A DNA stretch of 42,622 nt. Origin: an uncultured Bacteroidales bacterium. Lineage in GTDB: Bacteria > Bacteroidota > Bacteroidia > Bacteroidales > Paludibacteraceae. The translations under genes were made by a program, and so were the position numbers. Under the pieces are notes generated by a model that worked only from the letters and a program-made list of their open reading frames with translations, searched no databases and was not told the DNA's origin. Each line of letters begins with the position of its first letter. Positions within the stretch are counted from its first letter, which is position 1. The DNA lies in the NCBI GenBank assembly GCA_903927945.1, contig CAIYOZ010000194.1, positions 1 to 42,622 of the forward strand. The letters run 5' to 3'. Positions 17,468 through 28,545 of this stretch are shown here, piece by piece.

Positions 17468-20284
17468 TTATTTAGCAGGTGCCATGACCACTTCGAGCAC
17501 ATTCCCCGTGGAAACGATGCTTTTCAGGGTGGATTGAATCAGTTCGGGAGTCAACGCTTCCACTGAGGGTTTATAATCATCCACCAGATTCAGCTTGTCC
17601 TTGTAATAACGTTCGATGGCACTTTGCCAGAAGCCGTTTTCAGCTACATCTTCCGAGTACTTTTTCAACATGTTTTCTTTTACCTTCTGTACATCATCAA
17701 CACGGGGACCCTTGGTCAGGATTTCATCGATTTCCGAATAGATGATGGAAATCAACTTAGCCTGTTTTACGGGGTCGCAATCGAATTGCATCAACAGGGT
17801 GGCTTCATTGATCGGGGTATTGTTCAGGCTGCCACGAACTCCCACGCCATATGATCCGCCTTCCTTTTCACGGATGCTTTCGGTGTACCGGATGGTCAGG
17901 ATATTGCCGATGGCGGTCATTACTGTCCGGTTCTGCATATTGAAAGGCATTGGGACATGGTACAATACAAAATTGGAAGCTTTATTGACCTTCATCTCTT
18001 TGGTAAAATGATTATCGACCTTACCCTCCGGTTTGCGGACATTGTTGTCGGTAAACTTCTCGGAGCCTGCTTTCGATTTGAGCCCGCCCAGGTAGGTCAA
18101 TATGGCTTTTTTCATGGTTGGATTGGCAGGATCGATATTCCCGGTAAAGGAAAAGGTGAATTCAGCGGGTGTTGCAAAACGCTCTTTATAGATAGCCAAC
18201 GCTTTATCCTGATCGATCAGGTCGAGCGTTTTCAGGCTCATGATCACGGTACGCGGGTTGTGATTGGTGATCATGATGTTCACCGAGTCGGAGAATGCCT
18301 TACGCGGATCACTGGCAACGTTGCCCAGGCTGGCCCGGTAAGAATTTATCAATGCTTTGTAGGCGTTGTCATCCCTGCGCGGAGCGGTGAAGTTAAGATA
18401 CACCAGTTGGAGCATGGTTTCAAAGTCATTCACCGAGGAATTACCGTTCATTCCCTGGTCGTAGCCTCCTATGGAAGGATTCACAGAAGCAATTTTACCC
18501 GTGAGTATCTTGCTTAAGTCTATAGAAGTAAATCCATCCAGGCCATTATTCGATACAATCGAGGCAGCCAGTGTACCTGAAGGAAGATCGGCAACGTTGG
18601 ACACCTTGGAAAGACCTCCTTCACTGAAAGCATTCAGCAGGATTTCATCCTTTTTGAAGGTAGTGGGTTTAAGAACTACCTTCACCCCGTTACTCAGGGT
18701 CCATTCGGTTGTTCCGAGTATCTTGTTTTCTGTGGTTTTAATGATCTTACCGGGTGCGGGAGGTGTCTTGATCAAGGGTTTGTTCATGGTTTCGTCTACT
18801 TTTGCCGCCAAGGGCGCTACCTTAGATTTATCGATGGCAGCCCGTATCTGCTCCTCGGAAGGAATCTTCACAGCTTCCTTGTCGGGAGCCATGATGGATA
18901 CGATCATGTTGGTGTCGGTGACATATGATTTTGCCACCGCGTTGATCATTTCCAGTTTGAGCTGAGGCAACATGCCTTGCAGGGTCTTGTATTCCCATTC
19001 GATCCCCGGGATAGGCTCCTGGTTCAGGAAATTGCGCACGTATTCTTCTACCAGGTCATTGTTCTTCTGGTTGTCGCGTTCGTTGTAAGCTTTCTCTATA
19101 TTCTTTATAAAATCCGTTTTGGCGCGTTCCAGTTCAGCGTTCGTGAAACCGAATCGTTTTACTTTTTCAGCCTCCAGCAGGATGGCATTCAACCCTTGCA
19201 ACTCCTGGCCTTCCTTGGGGATAGCCAGCATCTGGAAAGCATCTTCCGATTTAACCAGTTCGCCGTAGTTGGCATAAGCAGCCACGAAAGGTGCATCGGC
19301 CTGTTGGGTGATTTCCTCGAAACGGTAACCGATCATCATGGATATCAGGTTGTTGATCGTACTGGTGACATACCCGCGGATCGACAATTTAACATCATCG
19401 GGTAGCTTGTCGTGTTTATATTCCAGTTCAATGCGGGTCATACGGGCTTCCTTGTCCTTGACCACGGAAACAATTGGTTTCTGGTTGTTGCTGATTGGGT
19501 AAATGGTTCGTTCAGCCTCATTCGTTTGTTTGGGGATATCTTTGAAGATGGATTTGATTTTAGCCTCCACCTTGTCCACATCAATATCACCGACAATCAG
19601 GATAGCCTGCAGATCAGGATGGTACCATTTCTTGTAGAAGTCACGGATCGTTTTATGATTAAAATTATTGATGATCGCTGTATCGCCAATCACATCGCGG
19701 ATAGCATATTTCGACCCCGGATATTTCAGCTTGTTCGATTCTTTCCACATACGCCTGTCAGCACCTGCACCGGTACGCCATTCTTCACGGATCACGCCGC
19801 GTTCAGCATCAATCTCACTGTCTTCCAAGGAAATGAAACTCGACCAGTCATGAAGTACCAGCAATGAACTGTCCACGGTGCCATCGCGCTCGGTAGGCAC
19901 ATCCGACAGGTTGTACACCGTTTCGTCCAACGAGGTATGGGCGTTGATATCGGCACCGAACTTGACCCCTATTTTTTCGAGGTATTCGATAATGCCTTTA
20001 CCCGGGAAATTCTTCGTGCCATTGAAAGCCATATGTTCCAGGAAGTGTGCCAATCCGTTCTGATCATCATTCTCGAGGATAGCCCCTACGTTTTGAGCGA
20101 TGTAGAAATCGGCTCGGTGTTTGGGTTCCTTGTTGGAACGAATGTAGTAGGTCAGGCCGTTATCCAGCTTTCCGTACCGTACTTTCGGATCCACGGGCAG
20201 GGGTTCAAGCTGCTGGGCAGCCAGGCTTACTGCAAAGAGCAGCATCAGACAAAATGGAATCAATCGAATGAGAGGTAGTTTCAT
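17468..20284 (-). CDS. M16-family (pitrilysin/insulinase-like) zinc peptidase, two-domain
   Basis: 938 aa; HFLEHMAFNGTKNFPG (HxxEH) with downstream E; second M16 domain. Confidence 0.95.
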   Translation of the reverse strand: MKLPLIRLIPFCLMLLFAVSLAAQQLEPLPVDPKVRYGKLDNGLTYYIRSNKEPKHRADFYIAQNVGAILENDDQNGLAHFLEHMAFNGTKNFPGKGIIEYLEKIGVKFGADINAHTSLDETVYNLSDVPTERDGTVDSSLLVLHDWSSFISLEDSEIDAERGVIREEWRTGAGADRRMWKESNKLKYPGSKYAIRDVIGDTAIINNFNHKTIRDFYKKWYHPDLQAILIVGDIDVDKVEAKIKSIFKDIPKQTNEAERTIYPISNNQKPIVSVVKDKEARMTRIELEYKHDKLPDDVKLSIRGYVTSTINNLISMMIGYRFEEITQQADAPFVAAYANYGELVKSEDAFQMLAIPKEGQELQGLNAILLEAEKVKRFGFTNAELERAKTDFIKNIEKAYNERDNQKNNDLVEEYVRNFLNQEPIPGIEWEYKTLQGMLPQLKLEMINAVAKSYVTDTNMIVSIMAPDKEAVKIPSEEQIRAAIDKSKVAPLAAKVDETMNKPLIKTPPAPGKIIKTTENKILGTTEWTLSNGVKVVLKPTTFKKDEILLNAFSEGGLSKVSNVADLPSGTLAASIVSNNGLDGFTSIDLSKILTGKIASVNPSIGGYDQGMNGNSSVNDFETMLQLVYLNFTAPRRDDNAYKALINSYRASLGNVASDPRKAFSDSVNIMITNHNPRTVIMSLKTLDLIDQDKALAIYKERFATPAEFTFSFTGNIDPANPTMKKAILTYLGGLKSKAGSEKFTDNNVRKPEGKVDNHFTKEMKVNKASNFVLYHVPMPFNMQNRTVMTAIGNILTIRYTESIREKEGGSYGVGVRGSLNNTPINEATLLMQFDCDPVKQAKLISIIYSEIDEILTKGPRVDDVQKVKENMLKKYSEDVAENGFWQSAIERYYKDKLNLVDDYKPSVEALTPELIQSTLKSIVSTGNVLEVVMAPAK

Positions 20285-20523
20285 AATTGAGTTATTAGTG
20301 GATTATTTTACTCGAAAATCGTTAAATACGGATATGTTAAATGAGTTGCAAAGGAAAGTATTATTTTCCAATTAACAAAATTACAGCAATGAATTAGGTT
20401 AATAATTCAATCATTTCATAACAGGTTGAAATACTCTGACCATATAGCAATCGAAAAACAGCGATGTTTTGCAGTCAATAGGATAGAAAATTGTATTTTT
20501 GCAATTCACTAAATGAAAACACG

Positions 20524-21012
20524 ATGTCAGAAGAATTGTTCATAGAGGCAGGTGCCGGAAAGAAAGAAACCTACGAATCGTTATTGCCGCAACTGGCAGC
20601 CTTGATAGAAGGGGAACCTGATCTTACGGCTAACCTGGCTAATCTGAGTGCAGCCCTGAAAGAGGCATTTGGTTGGTGGTGGGTAGGCTTTTATTGGGTA
20701 AAAGAGAATGAATTAGTGCTTGCACCCTTTCAGGGACCCATAGCCTGTACCCGGATAGCCAAGGGGAAAGGAGTTTGCGGAACGGCCTGGAATGAGGAGA
20801 AGAGTCTCCGGGTGCCTGATGTGAACGTTTTTAAGGGTCATATCGCCTGTAGCGGCAGTTCCGTGGCAGAGATAGTGGTTCCGGTGTTTGACGGGCTCCA
20901 TCGGGTCGTTGGGGTGCTTGACGTGGACAGCGAACTATACGACGTTCTGGACGAGACGGATGTATATTATTTAGAGCTAGTAAGCCAACTGATTACAAGG
21001 CTATTAAAATAA
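20524..21012 (+). CDS. msrC: GAF-domain free methionine-(R)-sulfoxide reductase (track ORF opens at 20491)
   Basis: WWWVGFYWVKENELVLAPFQGPIACTRIAKGKGVCGTAW...HIACSGSSVAEIVVPVFDG...GVLDVDSE, with the conserved Cys positions. Confidence 0.9.
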   Translation: MSEELFIEAGAGKKETYESLLPQLAALIEGEPDLTANLANLSAALKEAFGWWWVGFYWVKENELVLAPFQGPIACTRIAKGKGVCGTAWNEEKSLRVPDVNVFKGHIACSGSSVAEIVVPVFDGLHRVVGVLDVDSELYDVLDETDVYYLELVSQLITRLLK

Positions 21013-21043
21013 AAAATGCCATTCCCGCGGAATGACATTTTTA
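21010..21043. terminator. Bidirectional terminator between convergent genes
   Basis: AAAAAATGCCATTCC-CGC-GGAATGACATTTTTAT. Confidence 0.8.
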
Positions 21044-21057
21044 TATCCTGATCCCAG

Positions 21058-22962
21058 TTAATTCAGGGCTTCCATATTTTCTTTATTCTCTATGCTCTTG
21101 GCACCGGACGCATACAAGCTTTCAATCCGGTTGGCATAACGTTCCTCTACCTTAACCCGCATGATCTTCATGGTGCTGTTCACTAACCCGTTCTGTTCGG
21201 TAAAAGGCTCGCCAATGACGGCAACCGCAGCAGGCAGCCAGCGTTCCGGAAACATACCTTCGTACTTGCCACCTTTTTTGTACTCATTTATTTCAGACTG
21301 CAATTTATTCAGGGCAAGTATTTTTGCTTCTTCAGAACTCCAGTCGACCTGCGGTTTCTTTTGTAGTGCGTATCTTTTCATGGCCTCCTTGTTCGGCACT
21401 ATCAATGCGGTCGTATACGGGTTCTGGTTGTTGTAAAGCACTACCTGATCGATATAACTTGAATTATCGGCCAATGATTCTTCGATACCTTCCGGGCTGT
21501 ATTTTTCCCCGTCCCCTGAGATGAGCAGGCTCTTAAACCTTCCCACGACATACAGGAAACCGTCATTGTCCATATAACCCATATCACCGGTATGCAGCCA
21601 GCCATCAATCACCGTTTCGGCAGTGGATTTCTCGTTTTTATAATAGCCTGCCATCACGTTCTCCCCGTGAATGATAATTTCACCTTTTTCGAGAGGCGGG
21701 AGTTCAGTACCGTTGGCATCACATATTTTGAGTAACATGTCCTTTACCAGATATCCGGATGATCCCAGTTTGTGTTTCTTCAATCCATTGGAGGAAATAA
21801 TGGGGGTCGCCTCCGAAAGTCCATACCCCTGAAACATGGGCATCCCAATGGCATAGTAGAATCGTTGAAGATCGATGTCGAGCAGGGCACCTCCTCCGAC
21901 AAAGAAATCAAGTTTACCACCCAGGCCTTCCCTTACCTTCGAGAAGATAAGTTTGTCGAACAACAGGAGCAGTGGCTTTTTCAGAAACTGCAACCCGCCA
22001 CCCTTGTTGTAACCTTCCTTATTATAGGAATAGGATAGTTTAAGAGCTGCCTGAAACAACCAGTTAATAGCCTTTCCCTGGGAACGTATGCTGCTTTCTA
22101 TGTTTTTACGAAAGCTCTTCGCCAAAGCAGGCACGCTCAACAAGAGGTTTGGTTGGAGTTCTTTAATATTTAACGGAATATTTTTCAGGGTTTCCATGGC
22201 CGTTTTACCGCTTTGCACAGTTCCTACGCTGGCACCCGAGGCCATAAAGCTATAGAAACCGGCCACATGGGCAAAACAATGATCGAGGGGTAGAATGAGA
22301 AGGGTCCGGTACGTGGTGGGAATGTTCATCAGACTGAGTGCCTGCTCTACATTCGCTGTGTAGTTCCTGTGCGTGAGCATGATTCCTTTCGGATCAGCGG
22401 TTGTACCGGAAGTATAACTTATATTGGCCAGATCATTTGGTTTAACTGCTTTGCCCCTTTCAACTACTAAGTCTGGATTGGTCTGGATAAATTGCGTTCC
22501 TTCTTCCTGTAATTCCCGCAGACTGATTTCATTGGGTTGATAAGCTGCCTGTTCGTCAAAAACAATTATTTTCTTTATCAACGGCAATGAACCGATGATT
22601 GCCCTAATCTTCTTTAATTGACCTCCTGAGACAAGGATATAATGTGATTCAGAATGAACCAACCTGAATATCAAATCATTGCTTTCTTCCAACTTAATGG
22701 ATAGGGGAACATTTACAGCCCCCACATGCAGGATTGCCAATTCTCCTATTATCCAGGCGTTTCTTCCTTCTGATAATAATGCCACTTTTTCGCCTGCCTT
22801 TACACCCATTGAAAGTAGTCCGGCTGCCAGCAGATGAGTTAGTCTTTTTGTCTCAAGATAAGTGGTAGGAGTAAATTCGCTTGCGATTTTTTCCCAAAGG
22901 AAGGGTAAGCGAGCATATTTATCCACGCTTTGGTTAAACAAATCAATGATAGTAGGTTTCAT
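21058..22962 (-). CDS. AMP-dependent synthetase / long-chain fatty-acid-CoA ligase
   Basis: 634 aa; ISYTSGTTADPKGIMLTHRNY, GYGLSEATPIIS, GWLHTGDMGYMDNDGFLYVVGRFKSLLI. Confidence 0.93.
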   Translation of the reverse strand: MKPTIIDLFNQSVDKYARLPFLWEKIASEFTPTTYLETKRLTHLLAAGLLSMGVKAGEKVALLSEGRNAWIIGELAILHVGAVNVPLSIKLEESNDLIFRLVHSESHYILVSGGQLKKIRAIIGSLPLIKKIIVFDEQAAYQPNEISLRELQEEGTQFIQTNPDLVVERGKAVKPNDLANISYTSGTTADPKGIMLTHRNYTANVEQALSLMNIPTTYRTLLILPLDHCFAHVAGFYSFMASGASVGTVQSGKTAMETLKNIPLNIKELQPNLLLSVPALAKSFRKNIESSIRSQGKAINWLFQAALKLSYSYNKEGYNKGGGLQFLKKPLLLLFDKLIFSKVREGLGGKLDFFVGGGALLDIDLQRFYYAIGMPMFQGYGLSEATPIISSNGLKKHKLGSSGYLVKDMLLKICDANGTELPPLEKGEIIIHGENVMAGYYKNEKSTAETVIDGWLHTGDMGYMDNDGFLYVVGRFKSLLISGDGEKYSPEGIEESLADNSSYIDQVVLYNNQNPYTTALIVPNKEAMKRYALQKKPQVDWSSEEAKILALNKLQSEINEYKKGGKYEGMFPERWLPAAVAVIGEPFTEQNGLVNSTMKIMRVKVEERYANRIESLYASGAKSIENKENMEALN

Positions 22963-23046
22963 AATAGTATTTCATTTTTTAGAAAAAACGAATGTAAAGA
23001 TAATTATTTTTTAGTTAATGATCTTATTCGTTTGTGTTTTGACCAT

Positions 23047-23095
23047 CAAAAAAACGATAGAGCCTACAAAAATGCAGGCTCTATCGTTGATTTAT
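23047..23095 (-). terminator. Rho-independent terminator of the OmpA-family gene
   Basis: AACGATAGAGCCT (23053-23065) / AGGCTCTATCGTT (23076-23088), followed by a T tract on the minus strand. Confidence 0.9.
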
Positions 23096-23102
23096 TATTT
23101 TC

Positions 23103-24464
23103 TTAAAGTTTTCCGAAGAAGAAATCGCAGCGACGATTCGGACGGTATTTAATGCGTGGTTCAATCACTTTCCCTTTTCCATTAGCGATAATATGATCAA
23201 ACGGTATTTTCCACACATTCACCATTTCAGCTTTTACCCGGTCCGAACGACGTTGACTCAGCAAATTGTTGTACGGGTTGTTGCCCAAATAATCGCAATA
23301 ACCACGCACCTCAACGTACAGGTTTGGATCAGCCTTCATTTTAGTTGCAATTTTACTGATCGCTACTAAGGCATTATCGTCCAGGTCGATTCTATCGAAG
23401 TCAAAATAAACTGCAGGAATATCTTCGCCAACTACTGTTGTAGTGGCATTATTTGCCGGAATCTTTAAGGCCCTTCCCCAGAAATCAACGGGCGTGTTTT
23501 GAGGTGTGTTAGGCTCTAAATCGCGGACATCAGGGACACCATCACCATCTGAATCGGGTCCATCATTTGACAGTAGATTTTCAAGCCTGGCCACTCTGGG
23601 CATCAAGCTGTCCACTTTAGTTCCAATGGAATCAACTTTTCCTTTTAGTTTATCTAATTTTTTATCCAGCTTTTGGGCTAAGAGCAACCCTTCATCCGGT
23701 TGATAAACGTCCCAGACAATATTACGTAAATGAGGTTTATTATTGGCATTGAATTTATAACGCAAGAACAAAGTACCTGCTGCAATAAAATCATTCGTCA
23801 CACCATCCCAGTTCAAATTCGTTACTCCTTCCAGGTTATCTTTCGTGTAGGCACGATAATGAATTTTTGCACCGACAGCAAGGGGTTTTGAGAAATTATA
23901 TTCAACTGATAAAGTAACGGGCACCGAACCGGCTAATCCATATTTCATTGATTGTTGAGTTTGTGCCAATAGGATAGGTCTTATCTGACCATTATATTTT
24001 TGATCCACATAGGTGTCGCTTGGAAGAACAGGTGAACCATCCGCATATCTCACATTAAAGGTATACCTGGCAAATCCAACCCCTATGGACCCATTTACAT
24101 AAAACTTAGAGCGGGTTCTTGGAAATATCCATCGTGTAAAATTGATGGTAGCATTAAAATCAGAAGTGGACAAATCAGTATTAATGGATATTGGTGCCGG
24201 ACTATTGGTATTGGCTCTCAGTGGGAAAAAGTAATAATCGAGTGATAATCCCCAGATAGGAGTCATGGCATATTCCAGCGTTCCGCCAAAGGTTATATTT
24301 CTAAAAGAAGTAGGGAAAAGATTCGTCAAATTCTGGTTTATATCGCCATCAAAATAATTATACCCGTATTCGGGTGTAATCGACCATCTTGAAAAACCTT
24401 TATTTTCAGAATGAGCCGTTATAAAAATGAATGATGTAATAATAAACAATAAAAATCTCTTCAT
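23103..24464 (-). CDS. OmpA-family outer-membrane protein with C-terminal peptidoglycan-binding domain
   Basis: 453 aa; signal peptide, DSDGDGVPDVRDLEPNTP Ca-binding linker, YFDFDRIDLDDNALVAISKIA...VEVRGYCDYLGNNPYNNLLSQRRSDRVK. Confidence 0.95.
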   Translation of the reverse strand: MKRFLLFIITSFIFITAHSENKGFSRWSITPEYGYNYFDGDINQNLTNLFPTSFRNITFGGTLEYAMTPIWGLSLDYYFFPLRANTNSPAPISINTDLSTSDFNATINFTRWIFPRTRSKFYVNGSIGVGFARYTFNVRYADGSPVLPSDTYVDQKYNGQIRPILLAQTQQSMKYGLAGSVPVTLSVEYNFSKPLAVGAKIHYRAYTKDNLEGVTNLNWDGVTNDFIAAGTLFLRYKFNANNKPHLRNIVWDVYQPDEGLLLAQKLDKKLDKLKGKVDSIGTKVDSLMPRVARLENLLSNDGPDSDGDGVPDVRDLEPNTPQNTPVDFWGRALKIPANNATTTVVGEDIPAVYFDFDRIDLDDNALVAISKIATKMKADPNLYVEVRGYCDYLGNNPYNNLLSQRRSDRVKAEMVNVWKIPFDHIIANGKGKVIEPRIKYRPNRRCDFFFGKL

Positions 24465-24777
24465 GCAGTAAGAAAGATTAAAACTCAGAATAGAACAAAT
24501 TCACATCGCTGAAGTCATAAAAAAATAAGGGTCAAAGTTAAGAATATATTTGAATTTACAATATTTTACTGAATCTCTTTCTTGTTACATTTTATTACAG
24601 TCTTATCTATTCTAAAATATATTACATTAATTAGCTGTATATTAAAGCTGATACTCTTTAGTAATAAATTTATTATAAATTAGACTGACTGGTTTAATAA
24701 TATTGAAAAACCATAAATCATGTTAATAACAAATTTTCATTTTTATAATATTAACAACAAGCCATAAATGGACAGGA

Positions 24778-25884
24778 CTATTTCACAATTTGAACTCTTT
24801 TAGTAGCTTCCATAGTTGAATTTCGCACCTCTACCCTATCCACAACCCGTTGAGCCAGCTCTTTAAATGCTATTGACATCACAGTATCTTCATCATAGGC
24901 AACCGGCTTACCCGCATCTCCGCATTCCCGGATACTTTGCACCAGTGGGATTTGCCCTAAAAGTGGGATATTGAGTTCCTCGGCCAACCTTTTACCGCCC
25001 TCTTTCCCGAATATATAATACTTATTCTGCGGAAGTTCAGCCGGAGTAAACCACGCCATATTCTCCACAAGTCCAAGTACCGGGACATTCACTTTGTCAC
25101 CCATATACATATTTATTCCTTTGCGGGCATCGGCAAGGGCAACTTCCTGCGGTGTTGACACGATGACAACTCCTGTTATACTCATTGTCTGCACCAGGGT
25201 TAAGTGGATGTCTCCTGTGCCCGGTGGTAAATCCATGACAAAATAATCGAGTTCACCCCAATCAGCATCGGTGATCAGTTGTTTCAACGCATTGCTCGCT
25301 ACCGGGCCCCGCCATACCAAGGCATTCTGAGCATCCACAAAGAATCCAATGGACAATAGTTTAACACCGTATTTTTCAATTGGTATGATCGTATGTTTCC
25401 CTTCAATTTCAATAATTTCGGGGTGTGCATCCTCCACTCCAAACATTTTAGGAATAGAAGGCCCATGGATATCAGCATCCAGAAGTCCTACTTTATAACC
25501 AAGAGCAGCTAAAGCAACAGCTAAATTGGATGATATTGTTGATTTACCGACTCCCCCTTTACCCGAGGAGACAGCAATTATATTTTTTACATTGGGTAAA
25601 ATAGGTGTTGGTTTTGGCTTAGGGGCTTCCTTGGCAATAATGCCTATATTTCCTTTTATTTCAACCTGTTCGCCTATATAGGTCAGGATAGCTTGTTCGG
25701 CAGCCTTCACCACGGATTTAGAAAAAGGGTCGTTTGACTTTTCAAACACCAATGAAAATGAAATTTTATTTCCATCGATTTTCAAGTCATCGTGAACCAT
25801 TCCTGATGAAACAATGTCCTTCCCATTCCCGGGATACCGAACATGCACAAGGGCATCAAGAACCAATTGCGGATATATTGTCAT
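24778..25884 (-). CDS. Mrp/NBP35 (ApbC) family P-loop Fe-S carrier ATPase
   Basis: 368 aa; DUF59-like N-domain; IIAVSSGKGGVGKSTISSNLAVALA, DADIHGPSIPKMFG, DLPPGTGDIHLTL. Confidence 0.95.
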   Translation of the reverse strand: MTIYPQLVLDALVHVRYPGNGKDIVSSGMVHDDLKIDGNKISFSLVFEKSNDPFSKSVVKAAEQAILTYIGEQVEIKGNIGIIAKEAPKPKPTPILPNVKNIIAVSSGKGGVGKSTISSNLAVALAALGYKVGLLDADIHGPSIPKMFGVEDAHPEIIEIEGKHTIIPIEKYGVKLLSIGFFVDAQNALVWRGPVASNALKQLITDADWGELDYFVMDLPPGTGDIHLTLVQTMSITGVVIVSTPQEVALADARKGINMYMGDKVNVPVLGLVENMAWFTPAELPQNKYYIFGKEGGKRLAEELNIPLLGQIPLVQSIRECGDAGKPVAYDEDTVMSIAFKELAQRVVDRVEVRNSTMEATKRVQIVK

Positions 25885-25926
25885 AATAAATTACTTTTAA
25901 AAAATTATCGAAATAAAACAACCGGA

Positions 25927-26679
25927 CTACTCCAAATGTTGTCGTTTGCTTCTGCCAAAACTACGATATATGTCGTGTTCAATTTCCATCTCAGGTTCTA
26001 TGAAACTAGCGCGCTTTTCAAGTAAGAATTGGATATATTTGATGGTCAATCCCCGATCCAGCCATTGTTGTTCATAATAGGTTTTAATGCCTAAAATAGG
26101 ATCTTTTAGATCGGAAGCATATAAATTATCATTAGAGAACACTACAGGGTATTGATTCGACTTTACCATTTCACAGGTATAGGTAAACATAAAATTACTG
26201 TCTGTTTTTAAATGGATCAGGCCCTCTGATTTTAAAAACTGCTGGTAGGACTGCATGAAGTTTGTAGCCGTAAGTCGCTTGGTGACCTTTTTCATTTGAG
26301 GATCCGGAAAAGTGAGCCAGATCTCACTCACTTCATTCTCACCAAAGAAATGATGAATCATTTCTATATTGGTGCGAAGAAATGCTACGTTTGTCATAGA
26401 TTTCTCAAATGAATCTTTGGCTCCTGTCCATAAACGGGCTCCTTTTATATCAACACCCACAAAGTTCTTATCCGGATAGAGTTGCCCTAATCCAATGGTA
26501 TATTCTCCTTTTCCACAACCCAATTCCAATACAATGGGATTATTATTCTTAAAGAATAATTCATTCCATTTCCCTTTCATATCAAAATTCACTCCTTCGC
26601 GTACGGCATGAGATGAAACCTGAAAGACATGTGGAAACTCCTCCATATCAGCAAACTTAGCCAACTTATTCTTTCCCAC
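25927..26679 (-). CDS. trmB: tRNA (guanine-N7-)-methyltransferase
   Basis: 250 aa; [51 protein letters not shown]. Confidence 0.95.
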   Translation of the reverse strand: MGKNKLAKFADMEEFPHVFQVSSHAVREGVNFDMKGKWNELFFKNNNPIVLELGCGKGEYTIGLGQLYPDKNFVGVDIKGARLWTGAKDSFEKSMTNVAFLRTNIEMIHHFFGENEVSEIWLTFPDPQMKKVTKRLTATNFMQSYQQFLKSEGLIHLKTDSNFMFTYTCEMVKSNQYPVVFSNDNLYASDLKDPILGIKTYYEQQWLDRGLTIKYIQFLLEKRASFIEPEMEIEHDIYRSFGRSKRQHLE

Positions 26680-26733
26680 TTTATTAATTTACAATTTACG
26701 ATCTATAATTTCTTCTGAGCTACCAACTACCGA

Positions 26734-27216
26734 CTACTTACTACCTACTTTCTCGACCCGCATTCCAATATCATTAATGCCTCTCAGTATACTATCCCGC
26801 ATGCCATGAACTATTTTATAATGATATGTCCCAACGGTTTTAAACCGCACTTTTTGTTGATAAATAATGGGCATTTCCATAATTGAGCCCAGTCCCGAAC
26901 CAAGCCATTTGCCGCGTTGATCAGCCAGGTAACATTCAATTGAATCGCTTGTCTGTTTTTTATCCGGGGTAGTTTTACTCAGGAAAAACCAGATATTCTG
27001 ATATCGATATTCACCCCTGTTCCTAACATTTATGTACACATTGTAAGTGGCAGATGTATCTTTAATCGGCACATCAAAAGTAAATAAACTATCTTTACTC
27101 CAACCTTTCGAAGGCACCGATTTATATTGAAAGTATACATCATTGCTGGTGCAGGCAACAGCGAAAAGCAAAGTCAGGATTATCCAACTAAGTTTATTTA
27201 GCAATATTTTTGGCAT
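26734..27216 (-). CDS. gldH: GldH-like gliding-motility lipoprotein (track ORF opens at 27258)
   Basis: Lipobox TLLFAVACTS, NVYFQYKSVPSKGWSKDSLFTFDVPIKDTSATYNVYINVRNRGEYRYQNIW. Confidence 0.85.
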   Translation of the reverse strand: MPKILLNKLSWIILTLLFAVACTSNDVYFQYKSVPSKGWSKDSLFTFDVPIKDTSATYNVYINVRNRGEYRYQNIWFFLSKTTPDKKQTSDSIECYLADQRGKWLGSGLGSIMEMPIIYQQKVRFKTVGTYHYKIVHGMRDSILRGINDIGMRVEKVGSK

Positions 27217-28417
27217 CAGTGTCATTTTTCTTGACGGGTTTTTGAAATCTGGGCACATTTGTTTTGTTTTCCGGCGATTCCGGTTTTGTCAGTTGAGGTC
27301 GATTGTTGTTTGGACGTTTGTTTGACTTTCCGCCGGAACGCTTTTTAGTCGTATCGAAACGGGTTAAGCTGTCTTGACCAACACCATTTTCATAATCGAT
27401 AGCAATTGGTGTTACTTCATCATCAGCATGGTCATCCAATAAATCAGGCTTTAATCCTTTTTTATTCATGGCAATGATTTCCTTTGCTCTTCTGGAGGTT
27501 ATGGCGACTACATTGGCACCAAAATTCTGTGAAGTTGAATACGAAATGATTCCTTTAAAAACATCCGTCTTGAAATGATAATAGGTATTATCGAGAGTTT
27601 CAAGTTGAATCTCCTTTGAAGGGAAATTCTTTATGGCATCCATATATGAATCCAACTCATAATTCATGCAACATTTTAATTTGGCACATTGTCCTGCCAG
27701 TTTTTGAGGATTAAGGGATATATCCTGATACCGTGCAGCACTGGTGGACACTGAATTAAAGTTCGTCATCCAACCCGAACAGCATAATTCACGCCCGCAG
27801 GGACCAATACCTCCTATTCTCCCGGCCTCTTGACGAGCACCGATCTGCTTCATTTCAATCCGCACCCGAAAAGTTTCAGCAAAGACCTTGATTAATTGCC
27901 GGAAATCAACCCGTTCATCGGCTATGTAGTAAAAAATTGCTTTGTTTCCATCACCCTGAAATTCCACATCGCCAATTTTCATGTTCAGGTTTAGACTCTC
28001 TGCAATCTGCCGGGCTTTGATCATTGTTCCCTGTTCCTTTGATTTGGCTTCCTGATATTTCTCCAAATCAGTTTCTTTTGCCTTTCGATACACACGCCTT
28101 ACTTCAATTTTATCGGGATGGACGTTGTTCTTTTTCATTTGCAACAACACTAATCTTCCAACTAGGGTAATATCACCAATATCATGTCCGGGAGATGATT
28201 CAACAGCCACAATATCCCCTTTTTCAAGTGGAATCTTCGTACTGTTCAGGAAGTAACCTTTCCGGGTGTTTTTAAATTGCACTTCCACAAAGTCAGTATC
28301 TTGCTGCGTCTCCGGCAGATCACACATCCAGTCGAATGTGCTAAGTTTTTGGGTAGAGTTGCGATGACAACCCTTTTTATTCATTTGGCAACCGCCTGTA
28401 TCTAGTTTATAATCCAT
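27194..28417 (-). CDS. PSP1-domain RicT-family protein
   Basis: 407 aa; FQGDGNKAIFYYIADERVDFRQLIKVFAETFRVRIEMKQIGARQEAGRIGGIGPCGRELCCSGWM...KLAGQCAKLKCCMNYE. Confidence 0.92.
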   Translation of the reverse strand: MDYKLDTGGCQMNKKGCHRNSTQKLSTFDWMCDLPETQQDTDFVEVQFKNTRKGYFLNSTKIPLEKGDIVAVESSPGHDIGDITLVGRLVLLQMKKNNVHPDKIEVRRVYRKAKETDLEKYQEAKSKEQGTMIKARQIAESLNLNMKIGDVEFQGDGNKAIFYYIADERVDFRQLIKVFAETFRVRIEMKQIGARQEAGRIGGIGPCGRELCCSGWMTNFNSVSTSAARYQDISLNPQKLAGQCAKLKCCMNYELDSYMDAIKNFPSKEIQLETLDNTYYHFKTDVFKGIISYSTSQNFGANVVAITSRRAKEIIAMNKKGLKPDLLDDHADDEVTPIAIDYENGVGQDSLTRFDTTKKRSGGKSNKRPNNNRPQLTKPESPENKTNVPRFQKPVKKNDTDAKNIAK

Positions 28418-28545
28418 TTTGTTTTGTGATATTTATGATATGATTCGCGATAGTATACGATATTAATATTAACTTCACGTTATCTTCTGTTTTTTCCTTG
28501 TCAAACTTAATCAACCAATTAACCAATCAACTAATTAACCAATAT

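Noticed and set aside
17624-20278. Many plus-strand ORFs (up to 186 aa) opposite the M16 peptidase gene, and similar shadows opposite lepB, the phosphoesterase and the SusC genes
   Set aside because: They lie wholly antisense to long, motif-confirmed coding regions and show no family motifs; typical spurious antisense ORFs.
24465-24777. Possible RNA gene in the A+T-rich gap between mrp and the OmpA gene
   Set aside because: Only A/T-rich sequence; no convincing hairpin, tRNA cloverleaf or terminator.
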